DNA of 64,000 nt, taken from assembly GCF_005771675.1 (NCBI RefSeq), contig NZ_VAJM01000022.1:1-64000 (forward strand). The letters are read 5' to 3'. Shown here piece by piece: positions 18,501 through 25,987 of this stretch (position 1 is the stretch's first letter; each line of letters starts with the position of its first letter). Source of the DNA: Hymenobacter jeollabukensis (lineage in GTDB: Bacteria; Bacteroidota; Bacteroidia; Cytophagales; Hymenobacteraceae). A program made the translations under genes and the position numbers. The notes under the pieces are model-generated. The model was given only the letters and a program-made list of their open reading frames with translations, made no database searches and was not told where the DNA came from.

Positions 18501-18823
18501 TACTTCTCGAACACGCCGGCGCGGTACAGGGCCACGGCGCAGTTCAGGGCCGTTTGGCCGCCGAAAGCCACCAGAATGCCGTCGGGCTGCTCCTTCTTGA
18601 TGACTTCCTCCACGAAGTAGGGCGTCACGGGCAGGAAGTACACGTCGTCGGCAATGTCGTCCGACGTCTGCACGGTGGCAATGTTGGGGTTGATGAGGAT
18701 GGTGCGGATGCCTTCCTCTTTCAGCGCCTTGAGGGCCTGCGAACCGGAGTAATCGAACTCACCGGCCTCCCCGATTTTGAGGGCGCCGGAACCGAGGATG
18801 AGAACTTTCTGTGGTTTTTCCAT
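15578..18823 (-). CDS. carB: Carbamoyl-phosphate synthase large subunit
   Basis: 1081 residues, close to the usual ~1073. It makes carbamoyl phosphate from glutamine-derived ammonia, bicarbonate and two ATP, for arginine and pyrimidines. Starts MEKPQKVLILGSGALKIGEA. It has two homologous ATP-grasp halves: the first with LVEESLKGWKEVEYEVVRD and GIHTGESIVVAPSQTLSN, the second beginning KSVVVLGSGVYRIGSSVEFD and with GVHSGDATMYYPPQ. An oligomerisation domain lies between them, and a C-terminal MGS-like allosteric domain ends the protein (TRAAQ replaced by KIRRTAVDFNIPLITNARLA). No truncation. Two Coa1-like genes separate it from carA, which is unusual for these otherwise adjacent subunits. Confidence 0.97.
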   Translation of the reverse strand: MEKPQKVLILGSGALKIGEAGEFDYSGSQALKALKEEGIRTILINPNIATVQTSDDIADDVYFLPVTPYFVEEVIKKEQPDGILVAFGGQTALNCAVALYRAGVFEKYNVRVLGTPVQSIIDTEDRDIFKEKLDQIGVLTARSEAVTTMEDALAAAERIGFPIIVRAAFALGGLGSGFANNMEELRTLAQKSFSTSDQILVEESLKGWKEVEYEVVRDQFDNCITVCNMENFDPIGIHTGESIVVAPSQTLSNREYHKLRSIGIKTIRHLGIVGECNIQYALDPHSEEYRVIEVNARLSRSSALASKATGYPLAFVAAKLSLGYSLAELKNSVTQTTSAFFEPSLDYLVVKLPRWDLSKFAGVQRQIGSAMKSVGEVMAIGKTFEEAVQKGLRMLDTGRRGFVANKPEPIDLADLDTLLSEPNEERIFAINEAFQAGYDVERVYELTRIDRWFLQRLYGIYQLGLQLGEKRQQGGLDALDTDLLRQAKKAGFSDQQLAVQLLGPAEVKANEMLVRARRKALGVLPVVKQIDTLAAEFPAQTNYLYLTYHGTENDLAPETDKSVVVLGSGVYRIGSSVEFDWCGVNAAQTVNEEGYKSIIINYNPETVSTDYDVSDRLYFEELSYERVMDILDFEAPQGVILSTGGQIPNNIATRLEQAGAPILGTAAARIDEAENRHKFSSIMDELGIAQPRWSELTTMEAIYGFVKEVGFPVLIRPSYVLSGAAMNVVSNPQELEEYLKLAVEVSAEYPVVVSEFIQEAKEIELDAVADKGEIVSYAISEHVEFAGVHSGDATMYYPPQRVYVGTVRKLKVIAEKIAKRFEISGPFNIQFLEKNGAIRVIECNLRASRSFPFVSKVSGHNLIKKATKVLLGQHVERDASELVYDLPFVGVKASQFSFTRLQGADPVLRVDMTSTGEVGCLGDTAEEALLKSLLSVGYRIPEKTVLMSSGPLLSKVALLSAAKLLVQKDYTIYATHGTHLFLTENGVASTLVYWPDELQEPNALTYLRERKIDLVINIPKNLTKGELDNDYKIRRTAVDFNIPLITNARLAKAFIKAFTTLKLQDLSIKSWKEFKAQAVEA

Positions 18824-18889
18824 TCTAGGAGTGAAGCAACAGCCCTATGCGGGGGTCGTGTTAAAAGTCTTGTTAAAGCTGGCTACAGC

Positions 18890-19288
18890 TTATTCGCTTG
18901 CCTGCGCGGCGGCAGTTTTCTTCGCGCTAAACAGCGTGTCGGTTTTGATCAGGTCCCATTTCCCGGCTCGCCGCTTGACCATCCAGAGCTTGATGGTGGC
19001 CTCGCCCCGCTCGCCTTGCAGCAGGAACTGAAAAACGTTCGTGTCTTTCTTGGCCCCGAGCTGCTTGAGCTTGAAGTTGGTACCGTTTACTTCGCCGATG
19101 CGGCTAGTGATGCGCGGGGAGTATTTAGCCGACTTCATGGCCCGGGCCACCAGGTCGCCCGGCTCCCCGAGCACCGCTTTCAGAATGGTCTTCTGGCCCA
19201 CGAACTTGCCGAACAAGTACACGGCCAGCACCAATGCGCCAGCTACGATAAACACCCAATTCGGCAGACCTCTACGTTTTTCTGGCAT
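18890..19288 (-). CDS. Coa1-like small membrane protein
   Basis: 132 residues. A single N-terminal helix (about 10-30, WVFIVAGALVLAVYLFGKF) is followed by a soluble domain, AKYSPRITSRIGEVNGTNFK..QFLLQGERGEATIKLWMVKRRAGKW. This matches the layout of cytochrome oxidase complex assembly protein 1 (Coa1) family proteins, in which an N-terminal helix precedes a domain of the type 'phi-Gxphi....G.a.v.vp..G..g.g'. The role in bacteria is unproven. The gene at 19396 is a diverged tandem copy. It is on the carB strand, 66 bp upstream of it, and so could be co-transcribed. Confidence 0.65.
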   Translation of the reverse strand: MPEKRRGLPNWVFIVAGALVLAVYLFGKFVGQKTILKAVLGEPGDLVARAMKSAKYSPRITSRIGEVNGTNFKLKQLGAKKDTNVFQFLLQGERGEATIKLWMVKRRAGKWDLIKTDTLFSAKKTAAAQASE

Positions 19289-19346
19289 GTGGACAGTGCG
19301 TTTGAGGAGGCGAAGTTAGAGGGTCGGTTTGTGTGGGATGCAGAAT

Positions 19347-19390
19347 GTCATGCTGAGCTTGTCGAAGCATCTCTACCGCTTCGTTGGACG
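19347..19390 (-). repeat. Half copy of GTCATGCTGAGC-family repeat
   Basis: TGTCATGCTGAGCTTGTCGA, then AGCATCTCTACCGCTTCGTTGG. It lies between the two Coa1-like genes, 5 bp past the stop of the upstream one. Confidence 0.75.
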
Positions 19391-19395
19391 CTCAA

Positions 19396-19755
19396 TTAGT
19401 CGGTGAACGTGGTGTCGCTCTGATAGATTTTCCATACCCCAGAAGCTTGTTTCACGGCGTGCGCCTCAATGCTCGCATTGGCTTTATCGCCGCCCAGCTT
19501 GATGCGGAGCACTAACGAGTCAGATTCAGGCGTGGACTTGTGCAGATTGTACTCTTCGGAAGATACTTCTCCGATACGATCAAGAATCCTTGGGGAATTC
19601 TTAGCTCCATGAACAGCGGCTAAAATGACTTCTGGATGGTCGCCTAATTGCTGCTTGTACATGAAGTCACCAAGTGCATCGAGTGAGAAGTAGAATGCTA
19701 CTACGAGTGCAACCAGTAAAAATCCTATTACCCAAGGAAGTCGATTTTTCCGCAC
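19396..19755 (-). CDS. Coa1-like small membrane protein, second copy
   Basis: 119 residues. One N-terminal helix (about 8-28, WVIGFLLVALVVAFYFSLDA) precedes a soluble domain sharing (K)NSPRI-D/SRIGEV with the gene at 18890 (AKNSPRILDRIGEVSSEEYN versus AKYSPRITSRIGEVNGTNFK) and the same end, GVWKIYQSDTTF versus GKWDLIKTDTLF. The two are therefore diverged tandem duplicates. The gene is noticeably AT-richer than its surroundings. Function unknown; cytochrome oxidase assembly is only the family label. Confidence 0.65.
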   Translation of the reverse strand: MRKNRLPWVIGFLLVALVVAFYFSLDALGDFMYKQQLGDHPEVILAAVHGAKNSPRILDRIGEVSSEEYNLHKSTPESDSLVLRIKLGGDKANASIEAHAVKQASGVWKIYQSDTTFTD

Positions 19756-19810
19756 AGTACTTTGTCTTTAAGACATTTATCTGCCGCAAACTTCTCGTTA
19801 CTGAATGATT

Positions 19811-19880
19811 CAACGAAGCGGTAAAGATGCTTCGACAAGCTCAGCATGACGCTCTTTTCCGTCGTGCTGAGCTTGTCGTT
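19811..19880. repeat. GTCATGCTGAGC-family repeat plus a short fragment
   Basis: CAACGAAGCGGTAAAGATGC, then TTCGACAAGCTCAGCATGACG is a reverse-oriented arm, followed by a fragment in the other orientation, GTCGTGCTGAGCTTGTCG (19861-19878). It abuts the carA stop codon. Confidence 0.7.
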
Positions 19881-19883
19881 CGG

Positions 19884-20969
19884 CTACTTGCCAGCCTTAT
19901 ACTTCTCGACCTCGTCCAGAAACTGGTCGAAAAGAAACTCCGTGTCCTGGGGGCCGCCGGCGGCTTCGGGGTGAAACTGGGTGGAGAAGAAGGGCTTGGT
20001 TTTGTGCTTGATGCCTTCGCAGGTGCCGTCGTTGAGGTTCTCGAACAGCATGTCCCACTCGGCGGGCAGCGTGGCGGTGTCCACCGCGAAGCCGTGGTTC
20101 TGGCTGGTGATGTAGCTGCGCTGGGTGCCGGTGAGCTTCACCGGCTGGTTGTGGCTGCGGTGGCCGTACTTGAGCTTGAACGTGTCGCCGCCCGCCGCCA
20201 GGCCCATGAGCTGGGAGCCTAGGCAGATGCCGAAGATGGGCTTGTCCTGCTGCAGGGCTTTCTGCAGGTGCTCGATGGTGGGCACGCACATTTTCGGGTC
20301 GCCGGGGCCGTTGCTCAGGAACAGGCCGTCGTAGTCGAGCTGGGTGAAGTCGTAGTCCCAGGGCACGCGGATTAGCTCCACGTCGCGCTCCAGGAAGCAG
20401 CGGATGATGTTGGTCTTGGTGCCGCAGTCCACCAGCACGATTTTATTCTTGCCCGTGCCGTAGTGCTGCACGCCCTCGGGGCTCACCTGGGCCACCAGGT
20501 TGTCCTGGTTGGGGTCGTGCAGCGGAATGTCCTGCTCCGCCACGATTTTGCCGAGCATGGCGCCCTTCTCGCGCAGCTTCTTGGTGAGCATGCGCGTGTC
20601 CACCCCGCAGATGCCGGGAATGTTGTACTCGGCCAGCCAGTCGCCCAGGCTCTTGGCGGCGTTCCAGTGGCTGTGCTCCTCGGAGTAGTAGTTGACCACC
20701 AGGCCCGCCACGTGAATCTTGTCCGACTCGAAAATCTTGGAAATCGACTCGTACAGTTCCTCGCCCGGCACGCCGTAGTTGCCCACGATGGGGTAGGTCA
20801 GCACCAGGATCTGCCCGGCAAAGGACGGATCGGTGAGGTTTTCGGGGTAGCCAGTCATGGCCGTGCTGAACACCACTTCGCCCGCGGCCGAGGTGAATGC
20901 GCCGAAAGATTGGCCCTGAATTTCGGTGCCGTCTTCCAGCACCAGCTTCACCGATTTAGCGTTTTCCAC
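19884..20969 (-). CDS. carA: Carbamoyl-phosphate synthase small (glutaminase) subunit
   Basis: 361 residues if translation starts at the GTG giving MENAKSVKLVLEDGTEIQGQ; an upstream GTG at 21014 would add 15 residues (RLKINRVNPFSQNR) that run into a repeat. The N-terminal CarA domain has FGAFTSAAGEVVFSTAMTGY. The C-terminal class I glutamine amidotransferase has the nucleophile in FGICLGSQLMGLAAGG, FKLKYGHRSHNQPV, and the His-Glu pair in FSTQFHPEAAGG. It supplies ammonia to CarB. Two small membrane genes and repeats lie between it and carB. Confidence 0.95.
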   Translation of the reverse strand: MENAKSVKLVLEDGTEIQGQSFGAFTSAAGEVVFSTAMTGYPENLTDPSFAGQILVLTYPIVGNYGVPGEELYESISKIFESDKIHVAGLVVNYYSEEHSHWNAAKSLGDWLAEYNIPGICGVDTRMLTKKLREKGAMLGKIVAEQDIPLHDPNQDNLVAQVSPEGVQHYGTGKNKIVLVDCGTKTNIIRCFLERDVELIRVPWDYDFTQLDYDGLFLSNGPGDPKMCVPTIEHLQKALQQDKPIFGICLGSQLMGLAAGGDTFKLKYGHRSHNQPVKLTGTQRSYITSQNHGFAVDTATLPAEWDMLFENLNDGTCEGIKHKTKPFFSTQFHPEAAGGPQDTEFLFDQFLDEVEKYKAGK

Positions 20970-21454
20970 TCTGTTTTGCGAAAAAGGGTTTACTCTGTTG
21001 ATTTTTAACCTCACCCCCCGGCCCCCTCTCCTTGGGGAGAGGGGGAGCCAGTCGGGAAATCGTATCAGCCATTTCTCTTGGCTGAACGGTAGTCAGGCGG
21101 CGGTGCGGCGCGACTTTGGCCCGCTGTTCGAACTGCCCGGATACAATTTCGGCTGGAACAGAACCAAACATCAGGGGTCTATTCCAGCCGAACGAGGATT
21201 GAAGCCAAACGGGAGCGAAAGAAGGTAGATCAATCGGTCCCGCACCCGGCCGCTCCCAGATGTCAGGCATCGGGAAATCGGGCGGGCAGGCCTGCTGGAC
21301 GAAAAAGGATGGGGTGGCCGTTCTTTCAGGGGAAAAACCGGCCAGGGGCTGCGCAATTCCAGGAAACGGCAGCGTGCAGCTGATCAGAAGGTGAGCTTTG
21401 CTCGTGAACCTCGTGGTGCCACTCATTAAGGCCGCAAGTTAGGCCACAAACGGC
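20970..21454. other. 485-bp spacer upstream of carA with repeat and inverted repeat
   Basis: Positions 21009-21047 (CCTCACCCCC, then CTTGGGGAGAGGGGGAG) are a CCTCACCCCC-type intergenic repeat. Positions 21148-21158 (TTCGGCTGGAA) and 21182-21192 are an exact 11-bp inverted repeat with a 23-nt loop. A long minus-strand ORF spans the region but lacks the GC3 bias of real genes here. The spacer could be a carA leader or the end of the argD transcript; I see no T-run. Confidence 0.5.
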
Positions 21455-22594
21455 TTAACTCCTTACCTCCGCCGGAATAATTGCGTACAGCGCCGTCAGA
21501 AACTGGTCGATTTCCTCGCGTTTGATGTTGAGCGGCGGTAGCAGGCGCAGCACCCCGGGGTCGGAGGCGTTGCCCACGAAGATGTGGTGCTCGGTCAGCA
21601 GCTTATCGCGCATATCCTTGATGGGAAAATCGTACTTGATGCCCACCATCAGCCCGCGGCCGCGCACTTCCTGGGCGCCGGCATTGGCCAGCAGCTCCTG
21701 GCGCAGGTACTCGCCCATGTCGGCGGCGTGGGTCAGCAGGTTTTCCTGCTCGATGACTTCCAGCACGGCCAGCGCGGCGGCGCAGGCCAGGTGGTTGCCG
21801 CCGAAGGTGGTACCCAACAGCCCGTACGAAGCCTGGAATTCCGGCGAAATCAGGATGCCGCCGATGGGGAAGCCGTTGCCCATGCCCTTGGCCACCGAAA
21901 TGATGCCCGGCCGCACGCCGGCGTGCTGGTGGGCGAAGAACTTACCGCTGCGCCCGTAGCCGCTCTGCACCTCGTCGGCAATGAGCACCGCGCCGTACTG
22001 CCGGCACAGCTGCTCCAGCCCCCGCAGGAACTCGTCGGAGGGCATGATGATGCCGCCCACGCCCTGAATCGGCTCGATGATGACGGCGCAGGTCAGGCCG
22101 GCCTGCAGCACCCGCTCCACGTCCGCCAAATCGTAGGGCAGGAAGCTGATCTGGTGCCCGGCGTTGAAGGGCGCCACGATTTTCTGGTTGTCGGTAGCCG
22201 CTACCGCGCCCGAAGTCCGGCCGTGAAAAGCCCCTCGGAACGCAATGACGTGGCTTTTGCCGGTGTGGAAGGAGGCCAGCTTCAGCGCGTTTTCGTTGGC
22301 CTCGGCACCCGAGTTGCACAGGAACAGCGTGTAGTCCTGGTAACCCGATACCTCCCCGAGTTTCTGTGCCAGCTCCCGCTGAATCGGAATGTGCACCGAG
22401 TTGGAGTAGAAGCCAATTTTCTGCACCTGCTCGGTGATGCGCCGCACGTAATGCGGGTGCGAGTGGCCGATGCTAATGACCGCGTGGCCGCCGTAGAAGT
22501 CGAGGTACTGCTCGCCCTTGTCGTCCCAGAGCTGCGCCCCGAGGGCGCGCACCGGCGTGATGTCGTTGAGCGGATAGACGTTGAAAAGCTCCAT
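21455..22594 (-). CDS. argD: N-acylornithine aminotransferase
   Basis: 379 residues, a class III PLP aminotransferase that converts N-acyl-glutamate semialdehyde to N-acylornithine. Visible motifs are the GGHAVISIGHSHP start region, FLCNSGAEANENALKLA (phosphate-binding), AFRGAFHGRTSG, IIEPIQGVGG, IADEVQSGYGRSG (Asp that pairs with the PLP ring nitrogen) and the PLP lysine in VAKGMGNGFPIGG. The C-terminus LRLLPPLNIKREEIDQFL is normal. The ATG overlaps the argC stop by one base (TAATG), so translation is coupled. Specificity for acetyl or succinyl substrates is not visible from sequence. Confidence 0.95.
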   Translation of the reverse strand: MELFNVYPLNDITPVRALGAQLWDDKGEQYLDFYGGHAVISIGHSHPHYVRRITEQVQKIGFYSNSVHIPIQRELAQKLGEVSGYQDYTLFLCNSGAEANENALKLASFHTGKSHVIAFRGAFHGRTSGAVAATDNQKIVAPFNAGHQISFLPYDLADVERVLQAGLTCAVIIEPIQGVGGIIMPSDEFLRGLEQLCRQYGAVLIADEVQSGYGRSGKFFAHQHAGVRPGIISVAKGMGNGFPIGGILISPEFQASYGLLGTTFGGNHLACAAALAVLEVIEQENLLTHAADMGEYLRQELLANAGAQEVRGRGLMVGIKYDFPIKDMRDKLLTEHHIFVGNASDPGVLRLLPPLNIKREEIDQFLTALYAIIPAEVRS

Positions 22595-23574
22595 TAGAAA
22601 AGCACCGATTTGAGGTTCAAACCCGTCGTTTCGGGCAAGCCGAACAGCAGGTTCATGTTCTGGATGGCCTGGCCCGAAGCGCCCTTCACCAGGTTGTCGA
22701 TAACCGAGGTGATGAGCAGCTGCTTACCGAATTTCTGCACGTGCAGCAGGCACTTGTTGGTGTTGACCACCTGCTTCAGGTGCACTTCCGCGTCCGACAC
22801 CGTGGTAAACGGCGCATCAGCGTAGAACTGCTTGTACAGCGCCCGGGCCTCGTCCTGCGTCAAATCCGAGGGCATGTAGACGCTGGCGAAGATGCCGCGG
22901 GTGAAGTTGCCGCGGTACGGAATGAAGTGCATTTCGCTTTCCAGTTCGGGCTGCAGCTGCGTCAGGCTCTCCCCTATCTCGCCCAAATGCTGGTGCGTGA
23001 AGGGCTTGTAGATGGAAACGTTATTAGCGCGCCAGGAGAAATGAACCGTCTCCGACAAGCTCTGCCCCGCGCCCGTCGAGCCGGTAATGGCCGATACGTG
23101 CACATCATCCGTCAGCTTGCCGGCCTGGGCCAGCGGCAGCAGCGCCAGCTGGATGGCCGTGGCAAAGCAGCCGGGGTTGGCAATGCTCTGCGCCTGCTGA
23201 ATGCGCGTCCGATTCAGCTCCGGCAGCCCGTACACGAACTCGCGGTCCTGAAACTCCCGGTCGGCCTGCAGGCGGAAGTCGTTGCTGAGGTCGATGACGT
23301 GGGTGGTTTCCGGCAGAGGATTTTTCTCCAGAAACGCCCGCGAGTTGCCGTGGCCCAGGCACAGGAACACCACATCTTCGTCGCCCGCCAGTTCGGCCGC
23401 AAACCGCAGCTCCGTTTCGCCCACCAAATCATCGTGCACCTGGTACACCGGGCTGCCCGCGCTGGAGGAAGAGACGATGGCGCCCAGCTCCACGAACTCG
23501 TGGTGCAGCAGGATGCGAATCAGCTCACCCGCCGTGTAGCCGGCCCCGCCGACGATGCCCACCTTAATTTTCAT
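22594..23574 (-). CDS. argC: N-acetyl-gamma-glutamyl-phosphate reductase
   Basis: 326 residues. It reduces N-acyl-glutamyl phosphate with NADPH. It has the N-terminal Rossmann start VGIVGGAGYTAGELIRIL, the LCLGHGNSR segment, and the catalytic Cys in IANPGCFATAIQLALLP. The HQHLGEIGESL loop and the end SGQAIQNMNLLFGLPETTGL follow the family pattern. The start overlaps the argG stop by 11 bp (ATGAAAATTAA) and the end overlaps the argD start by one base, so argG-argC-argD form a tightly packed operon. Confidence 0.96.
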   Translation of the reverse strand: MKIKVGIVGGAGYTAGELIRILLHHEFVELGAIVSSSSAGSPVYQVHDDLVGETELRFAAELAGDEDVVFLCLGHGNSRAFLEKNPLPETTHVIDLSNDFRLQADREFQDREFVYGLPELNRTRIQQAQSIANPGCFATAIQLALLPLAQAGKLTDDVHVSAITGSTGAGQSLSETVHFSWRANNVSIYKPFTHQHLGEIGESLTQLQPELESEMHFIPYRGNFTRGIFASVYMPSDLTQDEARALYKQFYADAPFTTVSDAEVHLKQVVNTNKCLLHVQKFGKQLLITSVIDNLVKGASGQAIQNMNLLFGLPETTGLNLKSVLF

Positions 23575-24757
23575 CGTTGAAGGAAGAGTGAATGCGCAGC
23601 TGGTTGCTGAAAATCTTGATGAAGCCCTTCGCGTCGCGCGAGTCCCAGGCGTTGTTTTCCTCGCCGTAGGTGGCCACCTTCGATTGCATCATGTCGAACT
23701 TCGACTCGATGCCTAGCAGCTCAAACTGGTAGGGTTTCAAGGTCACGTACACCGTGCCCGACACCCGCTCCTGCGACGAATCCAGGAAGGCCTCCATGTC
23801 GCGCATCACCGGGTCGAGGTACTGGGCCTCGTGCAGCAGGGTGCCGTACCAGTTGGCTATGTAGTCCTTGTGCAGCAGCTGCCAGCGCGAGGAAGTATGC
23901 TTTTCCAGCAAGTGGTGCCCCTTGATGAGAATCAGCGGCGCCGGCGCTTCGAAGCCCACGCGGCCTTTGATGCCGAGAATGGTGTCGCCCACGTGGGTGT
24001 CGCGGCCGATGGCGTACTGCCCGGCCAGCTCGTTCAGCGCGATGATCAGGTCCACCGGCTTCATAGCCTCGCCGTTCAACGCCACCGGCTCGCCTTTCTC
24101 GAAGGTGATGCTGATTTCCTGCGGCTCGGTCTTGCTCAGCTGGGTCGGCCAGGCCGATTCGGGCAGGCCCTGCCGCGAAGTCAGCGTTTCGACGCCGCCC
24201 ACGCTGGTGCCCCAGATGCCCTTGTTGATGGAGTATTTGGCTTTTTCCCAGCTCATCTCCACCCCGTTGGCCTGCAGGTAGTCGATTTCCTGCTGGCGCG
24301 AAAGGCCCAGGTCGCGGATGGGCGTGATGATTTCCGTATTCGGCGAAATCACCGAAAAGGCCACGTCAAAGCGCACCTGGTCGTTGCCGGCGCCGGTGCT
24401 GCCGTGGGCAATGTAGTCGGCCTTGTTCTCGCGGGCGTACTCGGCCAGCGCCAGCGACTGAAACATACGCTCCGCGCTGACGCTCAACGGGTATGTATCG
24501 TTCTTCAGCACATTCCCCGCCAGCAGGTAGCGCAGGCACTGCTGGTAGAACCGCTCGGTTACATCAATGACTTCGTGGCGCTTGGAGCCCATTTCGTAGG
24601 CGCGCTTTTCGATGCCGGCCAGCTCCTCCTGGGAGAAGCCGCCGGAGTTGACGATGACCGTGTGGACTTCCAGGCCCAGTTCTTTCGTCAGATACACGAC
24701 GCAGTAGGACGTATCCAAGCCGCCGCTATAGGCGAGAACTACCTTTTTTTGGGACAT
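23564..24757 (-). CDS. argG: Argininosuccinate synthase
   Basis: 397 residues starting MSQKKVVLAYSGGLDTSYCV; the P-loop AYSGGLDTS binds ATP. Other family features are YIAHGSTGAGNDQVRFD, ISPNTEIITPIRDL and SINKGIWGTSVGG. It joins citrulline and aspartate. A longer in-frame start at 24832 would run into an intergenic repeat and is not supported. The next gene on the strand (argA-type) ends 205 bp upstream, with a repeat element in between. Confidence 0.95.
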   Translation of the reverse strand: MSQKKVVLAYSGGLDTSYCVVYLTKELGLEVHTVIVNSGGFSQEELAGIEKRAYEMGSKRHEVIDVTERFYQQCLRYLLAGNVLKNDTYPLSVSAERMFQSLALAEYARENKADYIAHGSTGAGNDQVRFDVAFSVISPNTEIITPIRDLGLSRQQEIDYLQANGVEMSWEKAKYSINKGIWGTSVGGVETLTSRQGLPESAWPTQLSKTEPQEISITFEKGEPVALNGEAMKPVDLIIALNELAGQYAIGRDTHVGDTILGIKGRVGFEAPAPLILIKGHHLLEKHTSSRWQLLHKDYIANWYGTLLHEAQYLDPVMRDMEAFLDSSQERVSGTVYVTLKPYQFELLGIESKFDMMQSKVATYGEENNAWDSRDAKGFIKIFSNQLRIHSSFNDEN

Positions 24758-24826
24758 GATACTATAAGAAGGTTCTTGAGAGAAGTTTGCGTTGTTGGGT
24801 TGAGCGGCCTGAACGGTACCCCAGGC

Positions 24827-24946
24827 CGTCATGCTGAGCCTGTCGAAGCATCTCTACCGCTTCGTTGGTCCGGTTAAGGACGTCATGCGGAGTGATTTTA
24901 CTATCTGACGAAGCGGTAGAGATGCTTCGACAGGCTCAGCATGACG
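24827..24946. repeat. Full GTCATGCTGAGC-family inverted-repeat element, 120 bp
   Basis: The left arm CGTCATGCTGAGCCTGTCGA, then AGCATCTCTACCGCTTCG, is repeated as its exact complement on the right (CGAAGCGGTAGAGATGCTTC, then GACAGGCTCAGCATGACG). The arms surround a ~42-bp centre. As RNA it would form a long hairpin between argA-type and argG genes in the same operon. Confidence 0.85.
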
Positions 24947-24962
24947 TTCTTTTATGAACGCC

Positions 24963-25595
24963 CTAAATCGTGAAGTTCGAGTTCTGCGAAACAGCAGCTT
25001 CTTCCGAGCCGGGCGCGTCTTTGGGCTTGTCGAGAAAGTCGATAGTGGCCTGGGCTTTCTGCCCGTATTCGTCGTTCAGGTTGTCGTACACCATGCCGGT
25101 GCAGAGGCACATGCGGCGCTGGTTTTCCTCCAGAATCGGGTAGTACTTGCAGGAGGAGCAGCCCTTCCAGAAGTCATCCGACTGCGTCAGCTCGGGAAAG
25201 GCCACGGGACGGTAGCCCAGTTCCGTGTTCATTTTCATCACCGGCCCGGAGGTGGTGATGCCGAACAGCTTGGCCTGCGGAAACTTGCTGCGCGAGAGTT
25301 TGAACACCGCGTGCTTGATGGCGCGGCCCAGGCCCTCCTTGCGCATCTGGGTATTCACGATCAGGCCCGAGTTGACGACGAATTTTTCGTCCTCGAACGT
25401 CTCGATGTAGCAGAAGCCGGCCAGCTGGTCGTCGATGAAGGCAATGATGGCATTGCCACTCTCCATCTTCTTTACCAGGTATTTAGGGTCGCGCTTGGCA
25501 ATGCCCACGCCGCGCTGCTTGGCCGATTCCTCGTACCATTGGCAAAGCGTGTCCACATACTGCACGTCGGCAGCATTAGCAACTCGTAGGATCAT
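24963..25595 (-). CDS. GNAT acetyltransferase, argA-type (Bacteroidota)
   Basis: About 210 residues from MILRVANAADVQYVDTLC (an in-frame ATG at 25640 is less likely). The GNAT acyl-CoA loop is LIVNTQMRKEGLGRAIKHAV. The C-terminal part has a Cys pattern CSSCKYYPIL..RRMCLCTGM, which could bind metal. Short GNAT enzymes with this tail occur in Bacteroidota arginine clusters and probably carry out N-acylation of glutamate, the first step. It is first in the minus-strand operon with argG, argC and argD, which supports that role. The acyl donor (acetyl- or succinyl-CoA) is not visible. A ~350-nt leader precedes it. Confidence 0.75.
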   Translation of the reverse strand: MILRVANAADVQYVDTLCQWYEESAKQRGVGIAKRDPKYLVKKMESGNAIIAFIDDQLAGFCYIETFEDEKFVVNSGLIVNTQMRKEGLGRAIKHAVFKLSRSKFPQAKLFGITTSGPVMKMNTELGYRPVAFPELTQSDDFWKGCSSCKYYPILEENQRRMCLCTGMVYDNLNDEYGQKAQATIDFLDKPKDAPGSEEAAVSQNSNFTI

Positions 25596-25950
25596 CGGGA
25601 AGGAGACAAGGGTGCCGGCCACTCGCGGTGGGCGCGACAAGAAAGTCGGAAGGGTCAGGAAACAGCAGCAGATGTACGCTCAGGTACGCGGCGCGAAGCA
25701 GCCCCCGCACGGGGTTGTCGCAACGACCAGCCTGCTCCGCATGAGCGGCTGGTATCCGGGAAAAGTGCCAGTTGGGAAGGATTGGCTGGGGCGGGCAACG
25801 CACCCTTGGGGCGTCGCGCAGGCGGGGACCAGGTCAACCCACCATCAGTACATGTACCGCGTCCTACACTCGTGCAGCCAGTTTTTGTCGTTAGAGTCCT
25901 CTCCGCTCGTGGGCCGCGCCGACATCGGCGCCGGGTACCACTCCTGAAAT
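25596..25950 (-). other. Predicted 350-nt untranslated leader of the arginine operon
   Basis: This is the region between the promoter at 25957 and the argA-type start. It is long for this genome and contains potential hairpins (for example GGTACATGTACT near 25853 and the C/G-rich GACAACCCCGTGCGGGGGCT near 25715). A short frame from an ATG at 25922 would give a 26-residue peptide ending HECRTRYMY. No known riboswitch is recognised and there is no terminator with a T-run. It could be a regulatory leader or simply a long 5' UTR. Confidence 0.4.
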
Positions 25951-25956
25951 TTTTCG

Positions 25957-25987
25957 CAAACATACTCCTCAGTCGTTACAATGCAAA
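25957..25987 (-). promoter_or_regulatory. Bacteroidota-type promoter (TTTG-N19-TATGTTTG)
   Basis: Read on the minus strand, TTTG (25984-25987), a 19-nt spacer and TATGTTTG (25957-25964) match the -33 TTTG / -7 TAnnTTTG consensus with ideal spacing. It is the best match in the window and points at the argA-argG-argC-argD transcript. Confidence 0.7.

Noticed and set aside
16202-19399. 1065-residue open frame on the plus strand
   Set aside because: Antisense to carB, rich in His/Arg/Gly/Leu with no recognisable domain; an artefact of high GC.
20956-21426. 156-residue minus-strand ORF upstream of carA
   Set aside because: Mixed third-base composition, includes an intergenic repeat, no recognisable family.
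24827-24946. Short peptides such as RHAELVEASLPLR encoded by the repeats
   Set aside because: Recur wherever the repeat occurs, in either frame context; they are translations of non-coding repeats.
25646-25680. SRP-RNA-like string (GGTCAGGAAACAGCAGC)
   Set aside because: Lacks the conserved GGAAGG tetraloop stem between the two halves; the match is partial and probably chance.
25845-25982. 45-codon minus-strand frame with protein-like residues (EEYVCEKFQEWYP)
   Set aside because: Its 5' part coincides with the strong promoter and there is no ATG, GTG or TTG start; only the shorter frame inside the leader is retained as a possibility.
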